A model generated the notes under the pieces. It worked only from the letters and a program-made list of their open reading frames with translations. It was not told the origin of the DNA and did no database searches. This document shows, piece after piece, positions 15,570-24,905 of a stretch of DNA of 64,000 bases. Positions within the stretch are counted from its first letter, which is position 1. Each line of letters starts with the position of its first letter. Where the stretch lies: contig JANXBX010000005.1 in NCBI GenBank assembly GCA_025060595.1, forward strand, positions 1 to 64,000, given 5' to 3'. The stretch is from Synergistota bacterium. GTDB taxonomy: Bacteria; Synergistota; GBS-1. The position numbers and the translations under genes were made by a program.

Positions 15570-16667
15570 GTGCATCAAAAAGAGTGGCTTGAAGTTAGAG
15601 TTGATGAGTTAAAGGATGTTGTAAAACGTATTTTTATGGCTCTTAATGTACCTGAAGAACATGCGGAGATTGCTGCTGATGTTTTAGTTGAGGCAGATAG
15701 AAGAGGTATAGGTTCTCATGGGGTTGGTCGCTTAAGGAGATATGTAGATGGTATAAAAACAGGGATGATGATACCTGGTGTTGAGGGTATCGTTGTTAAA
15801 GAAACTGAGAATACTTTGACTATTGATGGTCAGGGTGGTCTTGGTCAAGTGGTAGCTTATAAAGCTATGAAAAAGGTTATAGAGAAAGCGGAGAAGAAGA
15901 ATATATGTTTTGCCGCTGTTAGAAACTCTAATCACTATGGAATAGCTGGATATTATGCAATGATGGCCTTAGAAAAGGGTTTAATAGGTATTTCTTTGAC
16001 TAACTCTACTCCGTTAATGGTTCCTACATTTGGAAAAAATGTTTTCTTAGGAACTAATCCTATAGCTATAGCTTTTCCTGTTGAGAAAGGTTGGCCGGTG
16101 GTTCTCGATATGGCTACTTCTACGGTTCCGCAGGGGAAGTTAGAGGAGTATAGGAGAATGGGAAAGAAAATACCTCTGTGTTGGGCTACGGATGAGTTTG
16201 GTAATCCTTGTGATGATCCTGGAAGAGTTTTAGATAACATGGCTGCAAGACGTGGTGGAGGTCTTCTTCCATTAGGAGGAGCTGATGAGGAAACTGGAGG
16301 GCATAAGGGCTACGCTCTTTCTTTTGTGATAGATGTGCTTTGTGGGGTGCTTTCTGGAGGAATTTATGGAATACATCTTTACGAGGAAAAGGGGAAGCCG
16401 TCTGGGGTGGCGCACTTCTTGGGAGCTATGAGAATAGATGCTTTTATAGATCCTGATCTTTTTAAAAAGAACTTATCCAAATTTGTTGAAGAGATAAAGT
16501 CGGCAGAAAAAAGAGAGGGTTGTCCGAGAATATATGTTCCTGGGGAGAAAGAGTATGAAAATGCAGAGAGGCAGAAAGAGAAGGTTAAGCTTTATTATAA
16601 GGTTATTAATGAGATTAAGGCAGTTGCCTCAGAATTAGGTGTTAATATTAATTTAAATCCCCTGTGA
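15570..16667 (+). CDS. LDH2/MDH2-family NAD(P)-dependent 2-hydroxyacid dehydrogenase
   Basis: 365 aa, the usual length of this family (malate, L-sulfolactate, ureidoglycolate and delta1-piperideine-2-carboxylate enzymes). Signatures are SHGVGRLRRYVDGIKTG near residue 50, RNSNHYGIAGYYA near 113 with the catalytic-site His, and GTNPIAIAFP near 165. It interconverts a 2-hydroxy acid (or cyclic imino acid) and its oxo form in the cytoplasm. GTG start behind AGGGGGG. The peptide-importer genes follow 16 bases later, so they may be co-transcribed. The substrate cannot be told from sequence. Confidence 0.9.
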   Translation: MHQKEWLEVRVDELKDVVKRIFMALNVPEEHAEIAADVLVEADRRGIGSHGVGRLRRYVDGIKTGMMIPGVEGIVVKETENTLTIDGQGGLGQVVAYKAMKKVIEKAEKKNICFAAVRNSNHYGIAGYYAMMALEKGLIGISLTNSTPLMVPTFGKNVFLGTNPIAIAFPVEKGWPVVLDMATSTVPQGKLEEYRRMGKKIPLCWATDEFGNPCDDPGRVLDNMAARRGGGLLPLGGADEETGGHKGYALSFVIDVLCGVLSGGIYGIHLYEEKGKPSGVAHFLGAMRIDAFIDPDLFKKNLSKFVEEIKSAEKREGCPRIYVPGEKEYENAERQKEKVKLYYKVINEIKAVASELGVNINLNPL

Positions 16668-16683
16668 GGAAGGGGGGGTAAGT

Positions 16684-18531
16684 TTGAAGAAATTTAGTTT
16701 GGTTAAGTGGTTTTTCGTTTTAAGCTTAACTTTTATCTTCTCCATTAATGTTTTTGCTGAGGTTAAAAATCCTGACACCATAATTGTAGCTACCATAGGA
16801 GATGTACATACTCTTGATCCTCACTTTGCTTATGATACTGCAAGCGGAGAAATCATATATAATGTTTATGAAAATCTTATAGCCTATAAGGGAGAGAGTG
16901 TTACAGAATTTATACCGCTTTTAGCTACGGAGGTTCCAACGGTGGAAAATGGTCTTATAAGGGACAATGGAAGGACCTATATATTCCCCATAAGGAAAGG
17001 GGTGAAGTTTCATAATGGTTATGAGCTTACTCCTGAGGATGTGGCTTACTCCTTTAAGCGCTGTATGATACTTGATAGGACCGGTGGACCTAGCTGGATG
17101 ATATTGGATCCACTACTAGGTTATGAAAGTCTGGAGGACTTAGTTAGGGATAAGGCGAAGGTTTCAAGCTGGGGAGACCTTTTTACTGAGGATGGTAAGC
17201 TTAAGCCTGGATTTGAGAAAGTTATGAGAGAGATATACGATATGATAGATAAAGCTGTAGAGGTTCAAGGAGATAAAGTGGTCTTTCGTCTTGCTAAACC
17301 CTATCCTCCTTTCTTAAATATTCTTGCTCAAGGGGCAAGCTGGTCTGCTATTTTAAGTAAAAGGTGGTGCATTGAGCAAGGGGACTGGCCTGGTACTCCT
17401 GAGGAATGGTGGAAATATCGCGATCCTCAGAGAGAAAAGGATCCACTCTATGAGCGAATGAATGGAACTGGTCCATTTAAGCTTGTTGAATGGAAGAAGG
17501 GGGAATATGTTAAGCTTGAGAGAAATGAGAATTATTGGAGAGGTCCTGCAAAGGTAAAGTACGTTTTGATAAAGAAGGTTGATGAATGGGCTACAAGGAG
17601 GATGCTTCTTGAGAATGGAGATGCTGATGCAGTTTATGTACCAAGGCAGTATCTTCCTCAGATTGAAAAGATGAAGGGGATAAGGATAATTAGAGGGCTT
17701 CCAACTTTGGCTATACAGGCTGCATTATTTAACCTTAATATAAAAATTGAGGGAAATCCTTACGTAGGTAGTGGAAAGCTTGATGGCGAAGGGATACCAT
17801 CAGACTTCTTTAATGATATTCACGTTAGAAGGGGATTTTGCTATTTATTCGATTGGGACACTTACATAAAAGAGGTTTGGAATGGAGAAGCGCTTCAACC
17901 TACTGGTATAGTTCCAAAGGGGCTTCTGGGATATAATCCTGATGGCCCAAAATATAGCTTTAATATGGAAAAGGCAAAAGAGGAGTTTATGAAGGCTTGG
18001 AATGGTGAGGTTTGGAAAAAGGGTTTTAAGTTTACGATACTTTATAATGCTGGAAATGAGGAGCGAAAAATAGCTGCCGAGATGCTTGCGAGAAACGCAC
18101 GTAAACTTAATCCTAAGTTCAGGATAGAAGTTAGAGGAGTTCAGTGGTCAACCTATCTTTCTGATCTAACTAAGGGGAATCTGCCACTTTTTATAATGGG
18201 ATGGCTTGCTGATTATCCTGATCCTCATAATTTTGTTCAACCCTTTTTAAGTAGTAGGGGGGCTTTTATGGCCTATCAGGGTAAAAATGCGATTGAACTT
18301 GCTAAGAGGGAGTTTGATCCCCTCATAGAGAAAGCTATGACTATCGGTGATTCGAAAGAGAGAGAGAAAATATACTTTGAGATTCAGAAGAAAGAGCATG
18401 AGTATGCTCCTCATATACTTCTTCATCAAGCCATGGGAGTTCATGTTTCAAGAACTTGGATAAAAGGATGGTATTATAATCCCATGAGGCCTGGTGGAGA
18501 TTTCTATAGCCTTTATAAGTCCGAGGAATAA
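16684..18531 (+). CDS. Peptide/nickel-type ABC transporter periplasmic substrate-binding protein
   Basis: 615 aa SBP_bac_5 (cluster C) protein, longer than most DppA/OppA. Signal peptide about 1-25 (ends NVFA/EVKNPD) with no lipobox cysteine, so periplasmic. Family marks: DVHTLDPHFAYDT, RKGVKFHNGYELTPEDVAYS near 103-122, and NGTGPFKLVEWKKGEY near 259. The TTG start lies behind a run of seven G. It delivers oligopeptides or a similar ligand to the permease pair encoded next. Confidence 0.93.
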   Translation: MKKFSLVKWFFVLSLTFIFSINVFAEVKNPDTIIVATIGDVHTLDPHFAYDTASGEIIYNVYENLIAYKGESVTEFIPLLATEVPTVENGLIRDNGRTYIFPIRKGVKFHNGYELTPEDVAYSFKRCMILDRTGGPSWMILDPLLGYESLEDLVRDKAKVSSWGDLFTEDGKLKPGFEKVMREIYDMIDKAVEVQGDKVVFRLAKPYPPFLNILAQGASWSAILSKRWCIEQGDWPGTPEEWWKYRDPQREKDPLYERMNGTGPFKLVEWKKGEYVKLERNENYWRGPAKVKYVLIKKVDEWATRRMLLENGDADAVYVPRQYLPQIEKMKGIRIIRGLPTLAIQAALFNLNIKIEGNPYVGSGKLDGEGIPSDFFNDIHVRRGFCYLFDWDTYIKEVWNGEALQPTGIVPKGLLGYNPDGPKYSFNMEKAKEEFMKAWNGEVWKKGFKFTILYNAGNEERKIAAEMLARNARKLNPKFRIEVRGVQWSTYLSDLTKGNLPLFIMGWLADYPDPHNFVQPFLSSRGAFMAYQGKNAIELAKREFDPLIEKAMTIGDSKEREKIYFEIQKKEHEYAPHILLHQAMGVHVSRTWIKGWYYNPMRPGGDFYSLYKSEE

Positions 18532-18541
18532 GTGAAATTAT

Positions 18542-19582
18542 ATGATAGCTTATATTTTAAGAAGGCTTTTAATCCTGCCTTTTATTTTGTTAGGGGTTAC
18601 TTTTCTTGTTTTCTTCATGATGCAGTTTCTCGATCCTGTTCAAAGGCTTTCTGCTTACATAAAAAGTCCTGAGGAGTTAAAAAACCTTACTACTGAGGAT
18701 CTAAATAGGTTAATAAAAAGGTATGGATTGGATAGACCTCTCGCCGTTCAGTATTTTGATTGGCTTAAGAAGGTCTTAAAGTTTGATCTGGGTTGGTCGG
18801 AAGTAGCCCATCAACCAGTTAAAGATGCCATACTAAACAGGTTTCCAGCAACGCTTGAGCTTGCGCTATTTGCTGTTTTCCCCGTGATATGGATTGGAAT
18901 ACAGCTTGGAGTAATTTCAGCAGTTCACCGAGATAGACTATTAGATCAAGCTATAAGAGTTTTTGCAGTTGTGGGATGGTCAATGCCATCTTTCGTTTTT
19001 GGAATACTTGTTCTTTTCCTCCTTTATGGTGTTTTAGGTTTATTTCCACCAGGAAGATTGTCCCTTTGGGCTCAGAATATTGTGAGTTCACCGGATTTTA
19101 AGGCATACACAGGGCTTTATGTGATTGATGGTCTTTTAAATGGTGAATTAAGTGTAGCTTTAGATGCTTTAAAGCACCTTGTAGGTCCTATTATAACCTT
19201 GTCTTATCTGTGGTGGGCTTTCATATTGAGGATTACTCGCTCAAGTATGCTTGAGGCTCTTCATAAGGAATATGTAGTTACTGCACGAGCTAAAGGGGTT
19301 CCTGAAAAGCTTGTAATTCATAGACATGCTAAAAGAAACGCTCTTATACCTGTAGTTACGGTTGCAGGAATGATGGTTTTGGGGCTTCTTGGTGGGGTTG
19401 TGATAACAGAAACTATTTTTGATTATCCAGGAATAGGTAGGCTTGCTGCTTCTGCGGCTCAACAGCTTGATTATCCTCTTATTCTTGGAATAACTCTATT
19501 TGATGCTTTGCTTCTAGTTTTAGGTAATCTTATAGTTGATATTCTTTATGCCATAGTGGATCCAAGGGTGAGGCTTGAATGA
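18542..19582 (+). CDS. DppB-type ABC permease subunit
   Basis: 346 aa, six hydrophobic segments. The EAA loop KRNALIPVVTVAGMMVLG near residues 263-280 contacts the ATPase. Residues 40-70 and 165-210 form the large periplasmic loops usual in this branch. It starts 10 bases after the binding-protein stop and overlaps the next permease gene by 4 bases. Confidence 0.93.
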   Translation: MIAYILRRLLILPFILLGVTFLVFFMMQFLDPVQRLSAYIKSPEELKNLTTEDLNRLIKRYGLDRPLAVQYFDWLKKVLKFDLGWSEVAHQPVKDAILNRFPATLELALFAVFPVIWIGIQLGVISAVHRDRLLDQAIRVFAVVGWSMPSFVFGILVLFLLYGVLGLFPPGRLSLWAQNIVSSPDFKAYTGLYVIDGLLNGELSVALDALKHLVGPIITLSYLWWAFILRITRSSMLEALHKEYVVTARAKGVPEKLVIHRHAKRNALIPVVTVAGMMVLGLLGGVVITETIFDYPGIGRLAASAAQQLDYPLILGITLFDALLLVLGNLIVDILYAIVDPRVRLE

Positions 19583-20475
19583 TAGGTTTTTCTCAAGTTT
19601 TGTTGAAGCTCGTGAGGAATCCTACATCGCTTTTGGGGATCGTTTTGGTTTCATTTTTTGCTTTTATAGCCTTGTTTGCTCCTCTTATAGCTCCTCCTGA
19701 GTATCCTGATGAGCCCTATCTTCTTCCTAAGGCTGGATGGGCTATAGAGCCCTCTCCTCCTTCGGAAAAACATCCATTTGGTACAACAGAGGGACAATAT
19801 GACATCTTTTATGGGATAGTCTGGGGGTCGAGGACGGCCTTTAAGGTTGGGTTTATAACAGTTGTTTTTTCGGCTTTGATTGGTGTTATCGTTGGTTCTA
19901 TTTCTGGTTACTTTGGGGGTTGGATAGATGAACTTATAATGAGAATAACAGATATATTTATGGCATTTCCATTTTTGGTTGCTGCTATGGTGCTTACAAC
20001 CATACTCGGGAAGGGACTGGACAAGGTTATGATAGCTCTTGTAGTTTTCGGTTGGATGGGGTATGCTCGATTGATTAGGGGGAGTTTTCTTTCTGCTAAA
20101 GAAGAGCTCTACGTTCTAGCAGCTAAGGCAATAGGAGTTAGCACCTTTAAGATAATATTTAAGCATATACTTCCTAACACAATATATCCAATAGTGATTC
20201 AGGCCTCTATGAATATGGGTTCTATGGTTGTTACAGCTTCAGCTTTAAGTTTCCTTGGGGTTGGAGCTCCTGATGGTTATGCTGATTGGGGACAGATGAT
20301 CTCTTATGCAAGGAACTGGATAGTAGGAGCGCCTGGAGAAGCTCTTAAGTACTGGTATACTTTCCTTTATCCGGGAGGGGCGATAGCTCTTTTTGTTTTA
20401 GGTTGGAATCTTTTAGGTGATGCTATAAGGGATATTCTTGATCCTCGACTTAGGGGGCTTAAGGTTAGAGAATGA
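19579..20475 (+). CDS. DppC-type ABC permease subunit
   Basis: 298 aa, six hydrophobic segments with the OppC-type N-terminal helix and a periplasmic stretch HPFGTTEGQYDIFYGIVWGS. The EAA loop is AAKAIGVSTFKIIFKHILPN near residues 180-199. The ATG lies in a 4-base overlap with dppB and its stop overlaps dppD by 4 bases, so the importer genes are coupled. Confidence 0.93.
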   Translation: MIGFSQVLLKLVRNPTSLLGIVLVSFFAFIALFAPLIAPPEYPDEPYLLPKAGWAIEPSPPSEKHPFGTTEGQYDIFYGIVWGSRTAFKVGFITVVFSALIGVIVGSISGYFGGWIDELIMRITDIFMAFPFLVAAMVLTTILGKGLDKVMIALVVFGWMGYARLIRGSFLSAKEELYVLAAKAIGVSTFKIIFKHILPNTIYPIVIQASMNMGSMVVTASALSFLGVGAPDGYADWGQMISYARNWIVGAPGEALKYWYTFLYPGGAIALFVLGWNLLGDAIRDILDPRLRGLKVRE

Positions 20476-21443
20476 GAAAGCTTCTTGAGGTTTTGAATTT
20501 GAAGACATATTTTTTTATGGAAGAGGGGGTGGGTAAAGCTGTAGATGATGTTTCCTTTTTCGTAAATGAGAGAGAGGTTTTTGGTCTTGTTGGAGAATCA
20601 GGTTGTGGGAAAAGTATGACTGCTTTATCTATAATGAGGCTTGTTCCTTATCCAGGAAGGATAGTTGGAGGGGAAGTTATTCTTGAAGGAGAAGATCTCT
20701 TAAAGAAATCTCCCGAGGAAATGAGGAGCATAAGAGGCAGGAAGATTTCTATGATATTTCAGGAGCCAATGGTTGCTTTAAATCCCGTCTATACAATAGG
20801 TTTCCAGATAGCTGAAGCAGTGTTGGTTCATAATCCAGAGATAAGTTTGGAGGAGGCTTGGGAGAGGGCAATTGAGATGTTGAGTAAAGTTGGCATTTCG
20901 AATCCGAGGAGGAGAGCTGAAGAATATCCCTATCAGATGTCTGGAGGTATGAGACAAAGAGCAATGATAGCTATGGCTTTGATAAATAATCCTAGATTAC
21001 TTATAGCTGATGAACCTACTACCGCCTTGGATGTTACGATACAAGCCCAAATACTTGAGCTTATGGAGGAATTAAGAAAAGAGTATAGGGCATCCATCTT
21101 GTTTATAACTCATGACCTTGGGGTTATAGCTGAGGTTTCTGACAGGGTTGGAGTAATGTATGGAGGTAAAATAATAGAGATAGGAGATGTATACTCTGTT
21201 TTTGATAAGCCTCTTCATCCCTATACGTTTGCGCTTTTAAAGTCTTTGCCTAGCCTGGATAAGGAAGAAAGGAGACTTTATTCTATACCTGGGTCTGTTC
21301 CGAATATCCTTAATTTCCCTAAAGGTTGCAGATTTAAAGATAGATGCAAGGAGTCTTTTTCTCTTTGTGAGGAAGAACCTCCAATGTTTGATGTGGAGGG
21401 GGGTCGTCTTGTCAGGTGCTGGAAGTTTTATGACGGTGTTTAA
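20472..21443 (+). CDS. DppD/OppD-type ABC transporter ATPase
   Basis: 323 aa. Walker A GESGCGKS near 38-45, signature MSGGMRQR near 155, Walker B LLIADEPTTALD near 175, switch His in ITHDLG. The C-terminal oligopeptide-transporter extension has the cysteine set CRFKDRCKESFSLC, a probable 4Fe-4S or zinc site in OppD/DppD proteins. Most systems of this class also have a second ATPase (DppF/OppF); none follows here. The 3' end overlaps azlC. Confidence 0.93.
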   Translation: MRKLLEVLNLKTYFFMEEGVGKAVDDVSFFVNEREVFGLVGESGCGKSMTALSIMRLVPYPGRIVGGEVILEGEDLLKKSPEEMRSIRGRKISMIFQEPMVALNPVYTIGFQIAEAVLVHNPEISLEEAWERAIEMLSKVGISNPRRRAEEYPYQMSGGMRQRAMIAMALINNPRLLIADEPTTALDVTIQAQILELMEELRKEYRASILFITHDLGVIAEVSDRVGVMYGGKIIEIGDVYSVFDKPLHPYTFALLKSLPSLDKEERRLYSIPGSVPNILNFPKGCRFKDRCKESFSLCEEEPPMFDVEGGRLVRCWKFYDGV

Positions 21444-22071
21444 AAAGGGACTATTGTGTAGTATTCCAATAATGCTTGGATATATACCAGTGGCCGTAAC
21501 GTTTGGGATTTCGGCAACTGCAGTTGGGCTTAATAAGTTAGAAGCTATTTTATCATCTTTGCTTATATTTGCGGGAGCTAGCCAGTTTGCAATGATATCT
21601 CTTATTAAGCACTCTTTTGAAAGTGCGATAATCATTCCCGTCTTACTAAATTTGAGGCATTTGATTTACGGTTGTATTATTTCTTATCGATATGATATAA
21701 AAATGCCATTTTTGACTGCATTTGGTTTAACTGATGAGGTTTTTGCTGTTTCGGCTAACATGTCAGAGAGTGAGGAATTTATTTGGGGTCTTGAGGTAGG
21801 GGCTTACGTTTCCTGGTTTTTAGGGACTCTGATAGGTGTTTTGGGAGGAGAGCTTTTATTAGTTAAAAAGGATTTGGCTAACTCGCTTATGTTTTCTCTT
21901 ACAATATTATTCTTTATTCTTCTAATACCTGGTTTTAAGGATGAAAGGAAGCTTTCTACTCTAATTGGTGGAGTTATTGCTTTAGTTTTTCACTGTCTTG
22001 GATATACTCCCTTAGGGGTCATGTGTGCGGGGATTTTGACCCCCTTTTTGGTATCAAAAATTAAGGGATAG
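21430..22071 (+). CDS. azlC: AzlC-family branched-chain amino acid exporter subunit
   Basis: 213 aa from the ATG at 21430. The open frame runs further upstream inside dppD, but this ATG gives the normal length, starts just before the first hydrophobic segment and leaves a 14-base overlap. Family marks are IPIMLGYIPVAVTFGISA, LIFAGASQFAMISLI near 59-73, and LLNLRHLIYGCIISY near 85. With AzlD it exports branched-chain amino acids or analogues, balancing pools during peptide uptake. Confidence 0.9.
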   Translation: MTVFKKGLLCSIPIMLGYIPVAVTFGISATAVGLNKLEAILSSLLIFAGASQFAMISLIKHSFESAIIIPVLLNLRHLIYGCIISYRYDIKMPFLTAFGLTDEVFAVSANMSESEEFIWGLEVGAYVSWFLGTLIGVLGGELLLVKKDLANSLMFSLTILFFILLIPGFKDERKLSTLIGGVIALVFHCLGYTPLGVMCAGILTPFLVSKIKG

Positions 22072-22401
22072 GTGAAGAGCTTGCTTGAGCATAATATTTT
22101 TGTTATTGCTATCATTGCTATTTTAACTTATTCAGCAAGGCTTCTTCCTTTATACTTTAAGGGTGTGTTAAATAAATTACCTCATCTTGAGGAGTTCTTA
22201 AGACATTCGTCGATGGCTTTAATGTCTGCTCTTTTCGTCACGTCGCTTGTAAGTTTTCCCGTAAATGTTAGGGAACTTGGCCTTAATATTTCTGCTTTGA
22301 TCTTTGTTTTTATATCTTATAAGAAATGGAAAAGCTTAGGTTTATCTGTTCTATTTGGGATTGTTATTCACTGGTTGCTTTCTGTAGTGATATCAACATG
22401 A
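22072..22401 (+). CDS. azlD: AzlD-family membrane protein, partner of AzlC
   Basis: 109 aa with four hydrophobic segments. YSARLLPLYF near residue 20 and SSMALMSALFVTSLV near 45 fit AzlD. It lies directly after azlC. The start may be the GTG at 22072 or, better placed behind AGGTGA (22070-22075), the TTG at 22081. The stop overlaps the next gene in ATGA. Confidence 0.88.
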   Translation: MKSLLEHNIFVIAIIAILTYSARLLPLYFKGVLNKLPHLEEFLRHSSMALMSALFVTSLVSFPVNVRELGLNISALIFVFISYKKWKSLGLSVLFGIVIHWLLSVVIST

Positions 22402-24062
22402 AGGTCTTAATTTTCGATGGTTATGTAGATGAACCAGCTTGCTTTGGTGTTTCTCCATATATATCTCCATATCCTAGGTATATAGCTGGGGTTTTACTTT
22501 CTCATGGAATAGAGTCTGATTATATAACGGTTGATTCTTGGAGAGTTAAGGAAAATAAGTTTAGCTTCTTGAATTCTTATGATCTGCTTATAGTTATATC
22601 AGGCCTCACAGTACCAGGTAGATATAGAGGAGGAACACCATTAACCTTAACTGAGTTGGAAAGTATAGCCTCTTCTGTTAAGCGCCCTTTTAAGATTTTG
22701 TGTGGACCTATCAAGCATGGTTATTCTCTTAAGGGTGGTAAGAAGGCAGTAGGAGTTAAAGGCCTTTCCTTTGATTTGTTAGCATTGGGAGATCCTTGCT
22801 CTGTTTTGGATTCTTATCTTAGAGGGAGGTTAGACCCCTTTGCAAGAAGAAGTTATAAGGATTTAAAGCGGTGGGCGTCGCTAGGAGCTTATATAATTAG
22901 GCTTCATGATAGGTTCCCAAAGATAATATGTGAAATTGAAACTGGTAGAGGTTGTGAGAGAGCTTTGCACTGTTCCTTTTGCACAGAAGGATTGCTTGGT
23001 TTTGTTGAGTATAGGCCTCCTGAAGATGTGATAGAAGAGGTTTCTTCTCTTTATGAGGTTGGTTGTAGAGCTTTCAGGCTTGGTAGACAACCTAACCTTT
23101 TTGCATATATGGGCGGAGAGAGACCAAATGTTAAGGCTGTTGAATATCTTTATAAGGGTATAAGGGAGGTAGCTCCTGAAATTAAAGTATTACATATGGA
23201 TAATGCTAATCCCTGGTATATAGCAAACTTTCCTGAGGAGTCTTTTGAGATAGCTAAGGTGATATCCATTTACAATACAGCTGGTGATACTGCTCCTCTC
23301 GGGGTTGAAAGTGTTGATCCTGAGGTTATAAAGAAAAATAACTTAAAAGCAACCAGGGATGAAGCATTGAAAGCTATAGAGATCATTAATAAAGCAGGGG
23401 GATGGAGGGAGGGAAAGGAGCTTCCTAAGCTTCTCCCAGGAGTTAACCTTCTTTATGGGTTACCTGGTGAAAGCTATAAAACTTATGAATTAAACTTTAG
23501 TTTTTTAAAAGAGGTTTTAGATAAGGGTTTCCTTTTGAGGAGGATAAACATAAGGCAGGTTGTAGCTTTTGAAGATACTCCTCTTTATGAGATGTTAGGA
23601 GGTAAGCCTCCTAAGATTAATAAAAGGCTTTTTGATATATGGAAACAAAGGGTCAGAGAAGAGATAGATTTTGCTATGCTTAAGAAGGTTGCGCCGCCAG
23701 GATCAATTATAAAAGGAGTAATAGTTGAAGAGGTTCGAGGGAATTTAAGTTTTGGGAGAGCCTTGGGCAGCTATCCCTTACTTGTTGGGATTCCTATGCC
23801 CCTAAAAATTGGAGAGGAATTAGACGTTTTCGTTATAGATTATGGATATAGATCTCTAACGGCACTTCCTATTCCTTTTAAGATTAATGAAGCGCCTTTT
23901 AGTGCCATTGAGGCTATACCTGGTATAGGAAAAGGAAGGGCTAAGCGGATAATTCAAGCTCGACCCTTTAATAGCAAGAGAGAATTAATAAATTCTCTTG
24001 ATGATCCTAAGATATTGGAGTTTTTTCTTGAGTTTTTAGAGTTACCAAACGAAGGGAATTAG
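22398..24062 (+). CDS. Radical SAM protein with C-terminal helix-hairpin-helix (COG1031-like)
   Basis: 554 aa from the ATG at 22398 (ATGA overlap with azlD; the frame is open further upstream). The N-terminal 160 residues form a Rossmann-like domain, then the radical SAM core with ETGRGCERALHCSFCTEG. The cluster cysteines are spaced C-x5-C-x2-C, wider than the usual C-x3-C-x2-C. The C-terminus has AIPGIGKGRAKRII, a helix-hairpin-helix often seen in nucleic-acid binders. It resembles uncharacterised proteins found widely in archaea; the substrate is unknown. It ends in a 21-base convergent overlap with the methyltransferase gene. Confidence 0.8.
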   Translation: MKVLIFDGYVDEPACFGVSPYISPYPRYIAGVLLSHGIESDYITVDSWRVKENKFSFLNSYDLLIVISGLTVPGRYRGGTPLTLTELESIASSVKRPFKILCGPIKHGYSLKGGKKAVGVKGLSFDLLALGDPCSVLDSYLRGRLDPFARRSYKDLKRWASLGAYIIRLHDRFPKIICEIETGRGCERALHCSFCTEGLLGFVEYRPPEDVIEEVSSLYEVGCRAFRLGRQPNLFAYMGGERPNVKAVEYLYKGIREVAPEIKVLHMDNANPWYIANFPEESFEIAKVISIYNTAGDTAPLGVESVDPEVIKKNNLKATRDEALKAIEIINKAGGWREGKELPKLLPGVNLLYGLPGESYKTYELNFSFLKEVLDKGFLLRRINIRQVVAFEDTPLYEMLGGKPPKINKRLFDIWKQRVREEIDFAMLKKVAPPGSIIKGVIVEEVRGNLSFGRALGSYPLLVGIPMPLKIGEELDVFVIDYGYRSLTALPIPFKINEAPFSAIEAIPGIGKGRAKRIIQARPFNSKRELINSLDDPKILEFFLEFLELPNEGN

Positions 24063-24536
24063 TCTCCATGTTCTTTTCCTGTAATCCTTGAACTCAGGTA
24101 GTTCTTCTAGGACCTTTTCCTCTTTAATTATCTTTCTTATAAGAATAAAGAGGTTGAGAGAGAAGGGTAAAATAAGAAGCCTCGATTCAGAGGCGGTAAC
24201 TCCACCTAAACATAGAAGGGCAAGTCCCAAATAAAGGGGATGTCTTATTAAAGCGTAAGGGCCATTTTTAATAAGCTTTTCTGGTTTTTTCAACCTCACT
24301 GAAAAGCTTTCCTTTAAAACAGCTCTTCCCCATATCCTTAAAGTTACACCTAAAAAAGCTATTAGGCTTCCCCAGAGATTTTCACTTTCAAAGAAAGTTA
24401 TGTAACCTCCGTAAATTAGTATAAGGGCGGTGAAAGAAACCATAAGGAGATATTCTAGATTTCTTTCACCGCTTATGAAGAAGTTCCAGCCTCTTTCAAG
24501 TAGAAACCAAATTGAAGCTATTGCTGGGAAAACCAT
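24042..24536 (-). CDS. Isoprenylcysteine carboxyl methyltransferase/PEMT-family membrane protein
   Basis: 164 aa with four hydrophobic segments and the family motif NGPYALIRHPLYLGLALLCLGG spread over about residues 91-112 (RHPLYxG binds S-adenosylmethionine). It ends with EFKDYRKRTWRLIP, where the usual E..Y..Y motif sits. It should methylate a lipid or small molecule at the membrane. It starts one base after the DUF1667 stop and is the last gene of the minus-strand oxidoreductase operon. The substrate is unknown. Confidence 0.8.
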   Translation of the reverse strand: MVFPAIASIWFLLERGWNFFISGERNLEYLLMVSFTALILIYGGYITFFESENLWGSLIAFLGVTLRIWGRAVLKESFSVRLKKPEKLIKNGPYALIRHPLYLGLALLCLGGVTASESRLLILPFSLNLFILIRKIIKEEKVLEELPEFKDYRKRTWRLIPFVW

Positions 24537-24905
24537 TTAGGCTCTATTTATGCTTTTCGTAGCTATAACGTTAGCTTCTGTTCCTGCAACATTCTTTATT
24601 ATTATATCCCCAGCTTTTATTGGTGCTTTAACTTTTGTATTTTTTATTTCTTTCATTACATCGAATATTTTGTATTTTGGTATAGCTTTATCTATCTTAA
24701 CACTTACCAAAGGTAGGTCTCCATCTTCGACCAGAACGCTTGAGGCTATTGTTCTCTTAGGGTTAAAGATTTCATTATAAGCGTAATCTTTACCCTTGGA
24801 GCACAGAGCATTATCGATTTTTAGCCCGTTGGGGTTTTTATCATCACGAGCAACTATAAGATTGCAGCTATTTGGACACAATATACAAACCATTTCTCTT
24901 ATCAT
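24537..24905 (-). CDS. DUF1667 iron-sulfur-type small protein
   Basis: 122 aa. The N-terminus has MVCILCPNSCNL (C-x2-C-x3-C) and later NALCSKGKDYA, four cysteines fit for a cluster or zinc. Then comes the family stretch NPKRTIASSVLVEDGDLPLV and a C-terminal SHS2-like part. DUF1667 genes commonly travel with a glycerol-3-phosphate-dehydrogenase-like FAD protein and an NAD/FAD oxidoreductase, as here. Its start overlaps the upstream oxidoreductase stop by 4 bases. It may act as an electron carrier of that complex (inference). Confidence 0.88.
   Translation of the reverse strand: MIREMVCILCPNSCNLIVARDDKNPNGLKIDNALCSKGKDYAYNEIFNPKRTIASSVLVEDGDLPLVSVKIDKAIPKYKIFDVMKEIKNTKVKAPIKAGDIIIKNVAGTEANVIATKSINRA

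Noticed and set aside
22029-22049. GGGG ... CCCC TTTTT hairpin near the end of azlC
   Set aside because: Only a 4-5 bp stem inside coding sequence with a 7-base loop; too weak to call a terminator.
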